Below, piece by piece: positions 1 to 10,884 of a stretch of DNA of 64,000 nt. Positions within the stretch are counted from its first letter, which is position 1, and every line of letters begins with the position of its first letter. The stretch is taken from assembly GCA_905250075.1 (NCBI GenBank), contig CAJNOP010000215.1, positions 173,158 to 237,157 on the forward strand. Reading direction: 5' to 3'. The notes beneath the pieces are model-generated. The model ran no database searches and was not told the origin of the DNA. It worked only from the letters and a program-made list of their open reading frames with translations. Position numbers and translations under genes: made by a program. This stretch comes from Rotaria sp. Silwood1 (Eukaryota; Rotifera; Eurotatoria; Philodinida; Philodinidae).

Positions 1-576
1 TAGCATAAAGAGGTCAAAATCATAAAGATAATACAAATAACAGTCTCAATATTGCGTATTGACAACTGTCCAATATCAGACAAGTATTCTCTCAGAATTA
101 TTCTTCAAATTAATAGTATTCTGTACTAATAGGTCAGGAACAATGTAGATATACGTTAGATTTCGTCTTTTTATCTGAATGTTCGACTGTTTGTGATGTC
201 ATTTTTTGCATGGACCTAATTCAGAAGTTTTTTTTTGAGATAATACCAGTAGTAAAACCTATCTCAAACGTAATAAGAAGTGTAGAGATTGAATTATTAT
301 TATAAATAACATTTGTCGATTAACTATTCAGTTTCTTTGGTAGATGGCTACTGGTTTTCATTTAAATTACAGAAAGATCTATTGTAGAGAAGGAGAATAT
401 TCTTTTCTTGCATGTGCATGACATCTTTTCAAGGTTTAAGTAACATATGTAATTCTCCTTTGCCCTCTTCTTCAAACATAAGGCTTTACCTAGATTTCTT
501 ATCGATATTAACAAAAGATATTTTGTTGCGTTTGAATAGAATACGAGTATCACTTTATTCAAAGAAAAAACAAACG
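1..576. other. AT-rich flank upstream of the TMEM86-like gene
   Basis: No gene, RNA or repeat could be supported here. The reading frame of the downstream gene stays open back to 412, but those 55 extra codons look unlike the family's N-terminus and are treated as untranslated sequence. Confidence 0.5.
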
Positions 577-1281
577 ATGCGCTTTTTTGCAACATTAACT
601 ACATTGTTTTTCGTCCTACTTATCATTGAACTTTACGGCGAAACAAATCGAAATTATGCCATCATTGCACCAGTGAAACCGTTGCTTATGCCTGTTCTCT
701 TGGTCCTATTTTTGTTCAATGCACAAATGGCTTTACTCATTGAACGCATCTGTTGGATAATGGCACTCATTCTTTCCTGTGTCGGTGACATACTATTCAT
801 AGAAATCCGTGATGACGTCTTCATTCCGGGTTTGGTAGTCTTTTTGCTTGTTCACATAGCTTATATTATTTCGTTTTTTGCTCAAGATGAACAGCGACGA
901 CATGCAGCTTCATCGATGACATTCATCTCATTCATTCCTTTTTTGGCTTACTTCGCCATAGCACTCTACATCCTTTATCCAACTTTGAATGAAAACTCTC
1001 AGAAAACAAACAATTTTTTCTTTTCGGTTGTCATCTATGGATTTATAATTGTTGGCATGAGTTATGTAGCTTATTTGCGTGACCGCAAAGTACCAGGCTA
1101 TTGGTTTGTCTTTCTTGGAGCAATACTTTTCATTATTTCGGATTCACTTTTAGCATTTAATCAATTTGTTGCGCCCATCCCTTTGCCAGGTTTGCTCATA
1201 ATGACTACGTACGGTATAGGGCAATATTTAATTACGGTTGGTTTCATAAAATCGACAACTAACAACTTGAAAAATGCCTAA
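577..1281 (+). CDS. TMEM86/YhhN-family lysoplasmalogenase, multi-pass membrane protein
   Basis: Intronless frame of 234 codons. Family members are seven- to eight-helix membrane enzymes of the endoplasmic reticulum or plasma membrane that hydrolyse the vinyl-ether bond of lysoplasmalogens. Family landmarks seen: the KPLLMP segment near residue 35, SCVGDILF near residue 68, GLVVFLLVHIAYI near residue 83, then LGAILFIISDSLLAFNQF near residue 180 and a final GIGQYLITVGFI helix. The two conserved Asp residues (GD and SD) thought to be catalytic in this family are present. Length fits the usual 210-240 residues, which is why the ATG at 577 is preferred over the upstream ATG at 412. An AATAAA signal lies about 97 bases after the stop. 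Family assignment is secure; enzymatic activity is inferred. Confidence 0.85.
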   Translation: MRFFATLTTLFFVLLIIELYGETNRNYAIIAPVKPLLMPVLLVLFLFNAQMALLIERICWIMALILSCVGDILFIEIRDDVFIPGLVVFLLVHIAYIISFFAQDEQRRHAASSMTFISFIPFLAYFAIALYILYPTLNENSQKTNNFFFSVVIYGFIIVGMSYVAYLRDRKVPGYWFVFLGAILFIISDSLLAFNQFVAPIPLPGLLIMTTYGIGQYLITVGFIKSTTNNLKNA

Positions 1282-1377
1282 ACTATTATTGATGATTCGA
1301 TTTTACTTTTTTTTTGTATAAACACAATACAATTATATACAATCTGTACTGATGAAAAAATGAATGATTTGTTTCCA

Positions 1378-1383
1378 AATAAA
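1378..1383 (+). promoter_or_regulatory. Candidate polyadenylation signal of the TMEM86-like gene
   Basis: A canonical AATAAA hexamer lies 97 bases downstream of the stop codon at 1281, a usual distance for the gene's 3' end. Confidence 0.4.
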
Positions 1384-1555
1384 AACAATTCATTATTTAC
1401 AGGATTCATGGATGTCATCTGCTTCAAAGTACAATATAACGAAATGAAGATTTCATTCTGACATGTATATTAGATAGAGGAACTTCAGTTCCATAGAGCA
1501 AGATACAATGCACATGGTTATCTTTTCGCAGTTCAACGTTGAGCAAATGAATTCG

Positions 1556-1718
1556 GCCATTTGCTTACCAAAATCATAATGGATTATGTTGATTTTTAAT
1601 CAAATTTTCTTACTGTTTGTCAAATTTTCATTGAAACAACAAACCATTTTGATTAAGTGTAAGAAAAACTTTGGTTAAAAATCAACACAATTCTCTATGC
1701 TTTTGAGAAGCAAATGGC
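1556..1718. mobile_element. Small palindromic MITE-like element
   Basis: The two ends read GCCATTTGCTT and its complement. Inner arms also pair: a stretch around TTGATTTTTAATCAAA on the left matches the complement of GGTTAAAAATCAAC on the right. It is about 163 bp and has no coding capacity. No target duplication was recognised, so the superfamily is unknown. Confidence 0.5.
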
Positions 1719-1770
1719 TGATTTTACTAGCTTAACATTAGACTGTGAGGATTTGAGGGATATATGGACC

Positions 1771-1868
1771 TGTGTTTGGGTCTCTGTATAAACAAGATAC
1801 ACCCAAACCCACACCCACCCCACACCCACACACTCACACCCACCTCACACCACACACTCTCCACACTC
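1771..1868. repeat. TGTGGG-type hairpin, long C arm
   Basis: A short G arm (TGTGTTTGGGT, 1771-1782) is followed after an 18-base loop by a 68-bp ACACCC-rich arm. The start of the C arm (ACCCAAACCCAC) pairs with the G arm. It belongs to the dispersed telomere-like hairpin set of this window. Confidence 0.6.
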
Positions 1869-1904
1869 ATATTCTTTCTCACTCTGGATGAAGGCGAAAG
1901 TCTT

Positions 1905-2165
1905 CATGCAGGGCACAGAAGACATTTCAACAGCTTAGGGTATCACGGAATCTTCACACACACATCTATAGGCATCTCTCTTACTGAAGTTGCCACAGAA
2001 TTTCGATAAAAGGCACAGAGAGCATGTCAATTGCTGAGCATGAAGAGAGAAATATCCATACAATAGGCTCAGACGGCATCTCACTAACTGAGGGTGTCTC
2101 GAAAAACTTTATATGTGGATCAGAAATCATGTCAATAGCTGAGAGTACCTCGAAGATCTTAACAT
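1905..2165. repeat. Diverged minisatellite, unit about 53 bp, about five copies
   Basis: Successive units share the pattern GGCACAGAG-GCATGTCAATTGCTGAG followed by a less conserved half. Copies begin near 1912, 1968, 2012, 2066 and 2117. Frames run through parts of it in both directions, but they only reflect the repeat. Confidence 0.55.
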
Positions 2166-2209
2166 ACATAATAAGAGACATGAAAATTGGTCGTGGTATG
2201 CTCTTCTAA

Positions 2210-2648
2210 CATCGAAATAGTTTCAATTATCGTGGTAGCTTCCATTTTCTCACCCGTTCTAATGCAATTCAATTTTTCTTACTTTTGCAAAAGCTTTCTC
2301 GAGATCAATTTGTTTTGAAGTTCTCTTCACTTCCGTTAGTATACTAAAAAATTGTTAACCTATTTGGTTTTTTGTAGTTTAGACTTTGCTCATTTCAAGA
2401 GCGAAAAAGAAGACTCGTAGCCTTTAGAATAACGGGGATATAGGCGCTGACTTTTGTCCAGCAACTTTTGTGACACTCATCAATTGAACTGTGAACAAAC
2501 ATATATAGAAACTCATTTTCTTTCATAAGACCCTCTTTTCAGTCGAGGAAATATGTAATTCACTTTCAATAGTCAATCTTAGAGTAACTTAGTGTTTGCG
2601 TGTCTGTTAAGAGTTGTAGAAACACTAACAAACTCAATAACTTTCTTG
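2210..2648. other. Intergenic stretch without recognised feature
   Basis: Nothing recognisable here on either strand. It lies downstream of the P450 gene, whose stop is at 2649, and should contain that gene's 3' untranslated region. No clear AATAAA on the minus strand was seen. Confidence 0.4.
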
Positions 2649-5600
2649 TCATTGTCTCTTTTCTAATCGAATCCAACAGCTTTGTGGTGTTATAACACGT
2701 TTATCATTCAAACACCAATTTTCTTCTAATTTGTTACTATGTACTATTGTATGCTCTTTCAATAAACGTATCAATGTTAATTTAATGACCAACATAGCAA
2801 AACGCATGCCAATACACTGACGTGGACCTAAGCCAAATCCTAGGAAAGCGGATTGTGATTGTTGTGTAAGATGACGATCAGGATAAAACAAAGCTGGATC
2901 AATTGGTCCCCAGAGATCAAAGGAATAATGGAGTGAATACACATCAGCTTGAACGATGTCATCTAGAAAAATTAGAGAGGACGAAGATAGAGTCTCAAGT
3001 GGCGAGTTTTTAGCGCAACATTGACTGGACTTCTTAGGAAAGTTTTCAATGAAAAATAATCATTTTATTACAACGAAACTACCAGCTTAACAAGTTTATC
3101 AAGCAGTTGTTACTTAAAAAATCAAGCACAAGTACAAGTTTTGAGGGCTCTGAAATATAGAACAGACAGATATTGAAACTTGAAATTACTAACAATCTGT
3201 TTGTTGTACGGAAATATGACGAAAATAAAGTACCTATTTTGGAGATTTTGGCGCACTTGACGAGCTAAATATTACAAAATTCCATTTTTTTTAACATCAA
3301 GAGATAATTTGCTTAAGCGTGGCTCAACTTTAGCCAGGTTTTTCGAGGTGTTTTTGGTTTAAGTGTATAGAATCCGAGTATGTTCATTACCGAAACAGAA
3401 AAAGTGTCGTGTGAGTCTAAAATTCCATCAAATCTCATTTTTCTATCAAAACCGATTGAAGTTAGGTTATTTATTTAAGATTTTGTCGTGTAAAGACTTA
3501 TTTCTACTTAAAGGCGCCCTCATCCTCATTTCCGAGTTTTTTCAAGACCGACTCGATCAAAGATTCTGAAACTTTCAGGATGGATAGCTCTCAACTAGTA
3601 GAGCAAAAGCTGTCATAAATTCAGAATTTTCAGAAGCTGCCGTCTATAAGTTATCGGAAACTCAAGGGTGTAAAATGACCTGAACTTTCATGTCCTGCAA
3701 AAATCCAAACTTCATTTCCGATCATTGAAATTTATTTTGTGACAATTTGGACCAAATGGTGATGTATGTTTTTCTTTGAAAAACATGGTCTCCGTGGCTT
3801 CGAAAAATGAAAATACTGGAAGTTTCGTCAAAAAACATGGTTTTTTGCTCGATCCAATGTTTGTATAATCCGCCAATATTTATCGAAACAATATGTTTTT
3901 GAAAAAGATATATACTCAGGATGGTAATTTCCTTTTTCGCCGAATTCCAACTTCACCGAAAAAATTTTTCGTTAGCGCAGACATTGGAATGAGTGCACAT
4001 GTGGGTGTGGGTGTAGGTATAGGTGTGAGTGCGTGTGTAGATGTGGGTGCGGTTCAAGATCATTAAATGAGCGAAAAATTCTTTCGGAGAAGTTGGAATA
4101 CGGCGAAAATCGTCGTCGGTGAAAAAAAAATTCAGCGAAAATGGACTAATTCACTCAGGATGTGATACTTTCATGGCAGTTTGGAGAGCGGAAACTAGTA
4201 CGTGATTGAAAGCTCATCTGAAAGGACTTGATCACCAGCTCTTTAGTAGAGCTTTTTACGGTTCACGAGCTTGAACTGTCACACCTCTATCTTGCATGGA
4301 AGTATTTGGCGATGAATTCAAGATATGTTAAAGATAATATATTTTTTCAAGAAAAAATTGAACTAAATATCGATTTTCATTTTTTATTCATATTTTATCG
4401 TTTATTAGAATAAAGATAGCCTTGTTTTTGCTATGTTTTGTTTCTTTTCGTGCAGTATACAACAGTACATCACAGAAGACAGTGAACTAATATCATCCTA
4501 AGACGGAAATATCTGCAAGTGGCTGTAAACTAGCAAGGTATTTATATCTATGACGGTCATAAATGATGATATTTCACTTTGGTCGCGCCACGATATATTC
4601 AATTAGTTCTCACAACAGCTTTTTTGATCATCAAACTAGTGAGAGCTGATAATCAGCTTTTTACTAAAGTTTCTCACAGTTCACGAGCTTGAACTGTTAC
4701 GTTTCCAATACACACCACAATTCGATCGCAGTTGTCATAAAAACTTTCAGTTCAATATATCGCAGTGCCTAAGACACAAAGGCGGAAAATTTCGATTTTT
4801 CTCTTCAAAAACTGATTTCGAGAAAAACGTGAAACAATGTAGAAAGCTGGTTTTTTCACATATAATTATCAACTATTGCACTTGCAGAGAGATTAGAAGG
4901 ATATACGATTGACTCACACAACGCATTTTGACGATCAAGTAACTATTTTTGTATAGACCATTTGCTACATGTAAGAACTCCGAAAGGTGATTTTTGAGAT
5001 AGTGGTTTTCTTTTCGAACTTAAATTTTCTCGAGATATAAATAATAATGAAAATGTTTTTCGTTTATATGATATTCGATGGAGGACATTTTCATGTCCTT
5101 TTAGAGACCAAAAAATTGAAATGGAAAAAGTGAATTTTCGGGATCGGACAATGGAAGGGGTATTCTTAAAGATAGAATTGGTTTCCATGAAAGGCCTACT
5201 TTTTTTGCAAAAAACAGTTGCTAGTTTTCCTATAAGCAGCTGGAATGATCTATTTTTCCGTCATTCTTGTGCTACAAATCACAATTTTTTTATCTGACTC
5301 TCTACATACCTTTTTTAATTTTGAATTCTCTTCCACTTTCATCTCTAACCATCGTTTCGTATTCACACTGACGACTAACTTGTTGTAATGCAATCGGATA
5401 CATTCGCAACACTTCTCTTAGAAACCGATCCAGATATTCAAATTTTTTTGTAACTACATCAGAACTCATCTCCTCTTCTTTATCGTCTTGTGAATCGATT
5501 TCCATTTGTAACTTGAATTGTTCCTCTGGGTGAGTTGCTAAGATATAAGTGGAATAAGCCATAGTCGCTGCCATAGGTTCGTAGCCGGCGATGAGAAAGG

Positions 5601-7005
5601 CAGAAACGTTTTGTAAGATTTCACCGTGAGACATCAAATCATCCTTTGAAAAGAAAGAAAAGAGAGGGAAGAGATTATTAAAACTACTCTGAATCTGAAA
5701 CATCACTTTCAAAGTCCTGAAAGTTACTAGACTTAAAACATGATGTGTTACCTTCTTTCCAGTTTTCAATAATAAATGTACTAAATCAGTTCTTTCATCA
5801 TCGTCACTACTTTCTATTGCTAGATTAACAATTTCTCTAATTTTTTCTCTGATCCAATATCTTGGAAATTCATCAAATGGAAGAAATTTCTGTTTTTCAT
5901 TCAAAATACGTTTAAAATCATCTTGTAATCTATACAGTTTTTCAATCAGTTGTGAGAGAAACGATGTTGAACCAAGTAAGCAGGTTAATTTCACCCATAG
6001 AGATTGAGTAATATCAATTGCAAACATTTCTTCAACTTTTCGATAATATTCTTCCGAAGGTGAAAGTAAACCATAGCAACAGCAACAAATAATATCAAAT
6101 GTAAGACGTTTGTAGAAAGTATAAATATCGAAATCAAGGTTGGCTTCAGGAAGTTTGAAAAGAAAATGAGTGACACAGGAATTCATGTGGGGAAATAGGT
6201 CCTAGAAAGAGAGAAGAGATATAAATACCTATGCTAATAAATAGCTTCTGGTACGGTTTCTCAAGTCAAGAAAAAGGAATAGTTGATTTTCATCTAATAA
6301 AAACAGTTCAATCTTTCACTATCGAACTGATTTTTGTGCTTTTCTTCGGTTATTATTATTCCATTTAGTTTCTATGACCAAAGAAAATTATAGCTGCGCA
6401 ATTTCTCTTGCAATTTGTTTTGTCTATAGACTCATGGGCACAATATAAGCCTATCCTATAATAGAAGCCCACCCTGAGATTTTGACTTATAAGACACGAT
6501 AGAAGGCCTGTGAGCTTCTAATACGTCCTTGGATTTACATACTTCTTTGCCCTTGCTCTGTAGTTAAGTCTAGCAGCCATGAACTCACCTTTAGTTTCAT
6601 CGTTGAAAATATCGTGTTCATTACTTTTCTCTGTTGTTTCCACTTCTCGCCTTTTGCATTCAACAGACTTGGATACTTTTCATTTGGATTAAGGAAAATT
6701 GCAATTGGTTTACGTGATGTAAAGAGCGAATATTGTCTAATAAATACATCTTCTAGAAACTTCACATCACTGACAACCCAAATATGTTGACGAGCACCTT
6801 CGTAAAGGCCATAGATTGAGCCATATTTATGGGTCCAAAGTTGAAGTTGACGAGTGATACTTTGACATTTCCATAGTTGACGCAGATTACCGAAGAAGAG
6901 TGAAGGATGAGGACCAGAAATTGAGCAAGAGGAAAAGTAACGAAATGAACGAATTTGATAGTAGATAATTAGAAGAATAGCGATCAAAAACAGTGTAAGA
7001 AACAT
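2649..7005 (-). CDS. Cytochrome P450, CYP3-clan-like, four exons, 504 residues
   Basis: Exons inferred from splice signals and frame: 7005-6589, 6201-5752, 5643-5310 and 2962-2649. Introns are 387, 108 and 2347 bp with GT-AG ends (GTGAGT, GTAACA, GTATGT) and phases 0, 0 and 1. The joined length of 504 residues is normal for a microsomal P450. Exon 1 begins with a hydrophobic anchor and carries a proline-containing hinge (ISGPHPSLFFGN). Exon 2 has the C-helix continuation and FDIICCCCYG. Exon 3 has the I-helix AGYEPMA and the ExxR motif FLREVLRMYP. Exon 4 has the heme-binding loop FGLGPRQCIG with the ligand Cys. Overall pattern resembles the CYP3A/thromboxane synthase group. The I-helix Thr of the usual AGxET signature is Pro here, so oxygen activation may be atypical. 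Substrate is unknown. All core motifs are intact. Confidence 0.88.
3930..4112. mobile_element. Palindromic insertion in the P450 intron with TGTGGG-type core
   Basis: Left arm (CGCCGAATTCCAACTTC... to ...TTTTTCGTTAGC) pairs with right arm (GAGCGAAAAATTC... to ...GAAGTTGGAATACGGCG). Between them, 3991-4052, lies a G-rich telomere-like tract with GTGGGTGTGGGTGTAGG. It sits inside the 2.35-kb last intron of the P450 gene. Only the G strand of the repeat is present here. Confidence 0.5.
4217..4720. repeat. Pair of diverged direct repeats inside the P450 intron
   Basis: A segment near 4217-4300 (GAGCTTTTTACGGTTCACGAGCTTGAACTGTCAC with neighbours) recurs near 4641-4702 as a close variant (AGTTTCTCACAGTTCACGAGCTTGAACTGTTAC). 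The copies are about 420 bp apart. This suggests the intron grew by internal duplication. Confidence 0.45.
6430..6535. repeat. Degenerate copy of the AATAGAAGGCCC palindrome family, in P450 intron 1
   Basis: Contains ATAATAGAAGCCCACC and the inverted-type partner GATAGAAGGCC, the same words that form the ends of the poly-C/poly-G element at 29584-30213. Much shorter and diverged. Confidence 0.35.
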
Positions 7006-7278
7006 TTTTTGTGTGCACTAAAGATATGAAATATAATCACAACAAAGAAAGATAAAAAGAAAAAGCGTATGTGTTTAGAATGCAGAAGGACAAACGAAAT
7101 AAAACCCTTTAACGGTATAACGCAACAATACAAGCAAGTGATGTCATATTGCTCGGCTTTTATGGAAAAAATAGGCTTCTTCTACGTTTCAAAGACATTA
7201 GCACTATATGTGTGCGACTCCATGTATCTTTGTTGTCAAAAGTAGGTCTTTTGAAAGAAAATTTTAGCGTATCACTCA

Positions 7279-7350
7279 GGGTGTGGGTGTCGGAATGGAT
7301 AAATAAAGCAGGACATTTATATCCAGATTCACACCTCACATCCACATTCA
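7279..7350. repeat. TGTGGG-type hairpin
   Basis: G arm GGGTGTGGGTGTCGG at 7279 is followed by a loop of about 30 bases and a C arm with CACACCTCACATCCACATTC ending near 7350. The arms are imperfect. A frame crosses it on each strand but no gene is recognised. Confidence 0.55.
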
Positions 7351-7524
7351 TATTGCAGATCTTCGAAAACATGGAAAGAAACACTGAGTTATGTGAAACT
7401 CTTTTATGTTCGTCTGCATTTCGTCTTAGTGCAGCAAAGAACACTCGTGGTTATCATACTGATTATTGATTATATTCATCAAATCTTAAAAGAATAAATA
7501 TTACATCGTCACATTCATCATTTT

Positions 7525-7622
7525 TGGGTATGGGTGTTGCTTGTAGGTATGGGTTGGTGTGGATATGGATGTGAATGTGGGTATGTGTCTGTATGTATAT
7601 ATTGATTGCACCCACACCCACA
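7525..7622. repeat. TGTGGG-type hairpin, long degenerate G arm
   Basis: Degenerate G-rich tract (GGGTATGGGTGTTGC ... GTGGGTATGTGTC) followed by a short exact C arm CACCCACACCCACA at 7609-7622. Confidence 0.55.
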
Positions 7623-8052
7623 AAGTGGGCAACTTTCGCATAGCAGGCGAACATGCAAGTTTTCTGCTTGGAAATGGATTTTTACCGGTCAGAACGAGTG
7701 ATATATCACTTAGAAAATCTCTTTTAACATAAGTAACCAGTTTAAAAAAAAAAAAGTTTTTTTAAGCAAATTACCCGCGAGGGCCCTTGCCCTAATTGTC
7801 GAAACAATCTTTTTGTCAAAAAAATATCGCGTTGTACCTCATTCCATGTAGTTTCATCCGCTGGTTCCGAATATCACGTTCTTTTTACATTATAAAGCTA
7901 TTCTGATAGAAAAAGCTGTTAGCGCAATCCCTTGCGGGATTAAAAATATGAAACACGATGGACCTATTGTTACTAATTAAATGGAAATCCTTTTGTTCCA
8001 TTTCCTTACAATACATTTGTAGTTGACCGTATATCTGATGCTTTACAACCAC

Positions 8053-8210
8053 AGTTTCTCTGTCACGGTCTGTGATGGATACGAGGATTCTCTGTCACGG
8101 TCTGTGATGGATACTGGGGTTCTCTGTCACGATCTGTGATGGATATCGGAGATTCTCTGTCACGACCTGTGATGGGTACCCGGGCTCTCTGTCAAGGTCT
8201 GTGGCGTGGG
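8053..8210. repeat. Minisatellite, unit about 33 bp, five copies, then a poly-G tract
   Basis: Units share TTCTCTGTCACGGTCTGTGATGG with small changes and begin near 8051, 8090, 8122, 8152 and 8185. The last copy runs into a G tract (8210-8236) with 14 consecutive Gs. Confidence 0.75.
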
Positions 8211-8339
8211 AGGGGGGGGGGGGGGGTGGGGGGGCGGAAAGGTTGGACCCAAAATTTTTACCATAAACACTTCAACACTCCTTTCAGATCGTGTTTCACA
8301 AAAATAGCAATTTACAGCTCAAAACAAGGGCTTTGGAAT

Positions 8340-9098
8340 GTTTTCAACTTGGTTTATGGTCGCTGATGCGATACAATATCGACAGCCAACGATAAATTAA
8401 CATGGAGGTGTATAGCTGGTAAAGACTTAAGCCTAGTCAGATGAAAACCCTTGCTAGCGTTCGAAAAATACGATATGACTCTTTTTTTTTCAGTTTTCCT
8501 TGCTGGAAGGTCAAAACCTTTTTCGAAGAAAGGCTTTTTATTAGATATGGTTAAATGCAGCTCAATGACCTAGTTTCGCATATCACCTTAGCTTTGGCCC
8601 AAAATGATGCCCTGTTTTCAAAAACAAGGATTTGAGGCCAAAAGTCTGAACTCTTGGGAAACTCATAGCACCGGGTTTGCTCATTTGCGCGCGATGGCGC
8701 TATGGACAACGATGCATCAGATATGGAAGAACAATTAGCAAAAGTTTGAGAACATTAGCACTTAAACTCCTCGTAGCGCTTAAAAAATACGGAGAGGCAG
8801 GTTCTCAGAACCTTGTCGGGCATACGAACCGACTTTTTTTCAATAAAGATTTACTGTCATATTGCATTCGATGCAGCGTGACGAGCTGATATCGAATATC
8901 ACCTTAGTTTCGCGTCAAAATGTTCTCATATTCAGAAAACTAGTGATTTCAGGACAGAAACCTGGTTTTTGGGAGATCTCTCGCTCGGCCTGTGTTCATT
9001 GACGCAACACGGCGCTATGATCAACGATAGATCACACATGGGCAGAATAATTGGTGAAAGTTTCGGCTCAATTGGATGAAAATCCTTTGTAGCTTTCA
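8340..9098. repeat. Diverged tandem repeats, unit about 320 bp, continuing past 10072
   Basis: Three diverged units each contain a CACCTTAG(C/T)TT block, a CGATG(G)CGCTATGG-ACAACGAT-like block and an end rich in AAAATAC. Examples are at 8578, 8893 and the matching later blocks at 8690 and 9010. The third unit is interrupted at AAAATAC by the nested elements at 9107-10063 and resumes after 10071 with GGTATGATC. Confidence 0.5.
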
Positions 9099-9106
9099 CA
9101 AAATAC

Positions 9107-10063
9107 CAAGGGGGAAAGTGCAGGCACCCAGCATCCAACACCTGCTCAGCACCTACTAACACCTACAGCACCTACCAGCACCTACCAGCACCTACAACAC
9201 CTACCAGCACCTATACCGCATTTCACTATGAGCACTTACGTCACCTTCAGCACCTTCAACACCTTCATCCACTCTTCCATTATCTTAAGTCCTTTCCAGC
9301 ACCTTGCAGAGATGGAACCGGTACCGGTCTACCGGTCGACCGGTTTAAACCGATCTAACCGGTCTGACCGGTTCAAACCGACTTAAACCAGTCTGACCGA
9401 TCGAAACCGCCTTAAATCGGTCTATATTTCTCACTTTCCCGTTCTATGATAGTAATCATATGAAAAAACAACTGGCACCAAGACTAGTTTCACTAATCAC
9501 GTAGGAATTTATTTAAAAAAAATTTTTCAAAATACCCATCAGTGAGACTATTGTTATCAACGGGAAAACATTATGTCAGTATGCGTGAAATTATGAAGGT
9601 AGCCCTCAAGAGAGTTCGCTATGAAACAAGGCTTCATTTCAAGCGTTAGCCTGTTGTCTATCGATCGATATTTTGTCGATAGGTCGGTTTTTCTTTTATA
9701 AACTGACGTATCATCAGCATCCTGTTTAGTACCGGTATGCTAGTTTTGCTCGGTAGACCGGTCAGATCAACTTTTTTTGGTAAATATGTTTCGGTCGCCG
9801 AACCGGTCTAGACCGATTTCACCAGCAGACCGTTTTCTGCCGGTCTAGACCGGTTCCATCTCTGGCACCTTGTCATAAAATTTAAAGGGCAGAGCCTAAA
9901 CACTAAATTTTATCGCAAGGTGCTGAAAAAGGACTTAAGATAATGGAACAATGGTTGAACGTGCTGAAGGGACCCTAGGCGCTCATAGTGAAATGCGGTA
10001 TAGGTGCTGGTAGGTGCTGAGCAGGTGCTGAGCAGGTGCTGGGCGCCTGCACTCACCCCCTTG
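9107..10063. mobile_element. hAT-type non-autonomous element, host of a nested hAT insertion
   Basis: Terminal inverted repeats CAAGGGGGAAAGTGCAGGC and (complement of right end) CAAGGGGGTGAGTGCAGGC. It is flanked by a perfect 8-bp duplication CAAAATAC at 9099-9106 and 10064-10071, the target length of hAT transposons. Arms of about 200 bp are mutually complementary and include a 10-bp minisatellite CACCTACCAG. The element is interrupted by another element at 9307-9864. Without that insertion it is about 391 bp. No transposase is encoded, so movement would need an enzyme from elsewhere. Confidence 0.8.
9307..9864. mobile_element. hAT-type non-autonomous element (ACCGGT family), nested
   Basis: Ends are CAGAGATGGAACCGG and its complement, with the CAGNGATGG start usual in hAT elements. 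The 8-bp duplication GCACCTTG is perfect (9299-9306 and 9865-9872) and the insertion lies inside the older element. Ends are packed with ACCGGT/CGGTCTAGACCGG words that fold on themselves. The middle is AT-rich and non-coding. The same end sequence recurs in the element at 62236-63211. Confidence 0.82.
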
Positions 10064-10071
10064 CAAAATAC

Positions 10072-10395
10072 GGTATGATCAATTTTTCGACTTACTTTCG
10101 GCCCAGCAATCACTTTTTTTTCTATTCAATTTCTGGTTCAAACGAAACAATTTTTTCACATAATAAAGCTTATGGGCCAGCCATTCGTTTTAGATAGTGT
10201 TTCATTTTAAAACATTTTGATAAGATGATAAAAGATATAGTCTCCGCATAATTACCAATTTATACAGCAATTTTTTGACGATGGGCTTTCCAAGACTTTG
10301 ACTTGATTTTGGAAAATCTAGTTTTCGGGTAAGATAGACTAAGCATAGACGGATTCGCTTCAATATTTAGGCTTTGGAAAATAGAACTTGAGATC
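10072..10395. other. Continuation of the 320-bp repeat region, then unassigned sequence
   Basis: The first part continues the tandem repeat interrupted at 9106. The remainder shows no gene, RNA or repeat that could be supported. Confidence 0.4.
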
Positions 10396-10419
10396 ATGTC
10401 CGCCTGGTTGGTCCCTGTG

Positions 10420-10470
10420 ACCCACCCACACCCTCACCCACCCACATCCACACCCATCCACACCCTCAGT
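10420..10470. repeat. ACACCC-type tract (C arm only)
   Basis: About 50 bp of CACCC-rich sequence. No convincing G arm precedes it, so it is either a half hairpin or one whose partner has decayed. Confidence 0.5.
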
Positions 10471-10677
10471 GTGGAAAAATGGTTTCTTATCAAAAAAGAA
10501 ACAGCAAAAAAATGTGTTTTTTTACAGAAATGGTCAAAAGAACCACTTAGAACTTCGACTAGAATACTTATAACTCCTGAATGATTAATTCAAAACATCT
10601 GAGCCTTGTACAGTTTTGTAAACCTTCCATTGGCAGTTTGAATACACAGTTGAGAACTTACTGTAAACATTTCACTG

Positions 10678-10752
10678 GATGTGGGTGTGGATCTGAGGTG
10701 TAGATGTATCTGGGAGCTGTCATTTAACCCAGCTCCACACTCACATCTCACA
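10678..10752. repeat. TGTGGG-type hairpin
   Basis: G arm GATGTGGGTGTGGATCTGAG and later TGTAGATGTATCTGGGAGCTG pair with C arm CAGCTCCACACTCACATCTC. The loop is only about 10 bases between GGGAGCTG and CCCAGCTC. Confidence 0.6.
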
Positions 10753-10827
10753 ATGGTCCGTACGTATTGCTTTAAAACGAGATTGATAACAATTTGAAGA
10801 GAGTGTAATTGTGAATTTTCTTTCTGG

Positions 10828-10884
10828 CTGTGGGCGTGACTCTGAATGCGAGTATGGGTGAAGAAAAGACTTACACCCATATCC
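10828..10884. repeat. TGTGGG-type hairpin
   Basis: G arm from GCTGTGGGCGTG to GAGTATGGGTG, purine-rich loop AAGAAAAGAC, C arm TTACACCCATATCC. The purine-rich loop resembles that of several other hairpins in the window. Confidence 0.55.

Noticed and set aside
1764-2209. Frames over the first telomere-like tract and the 53-bp minisatellite
   Set aside because: Explained by repeats; no homologue or splice structure.
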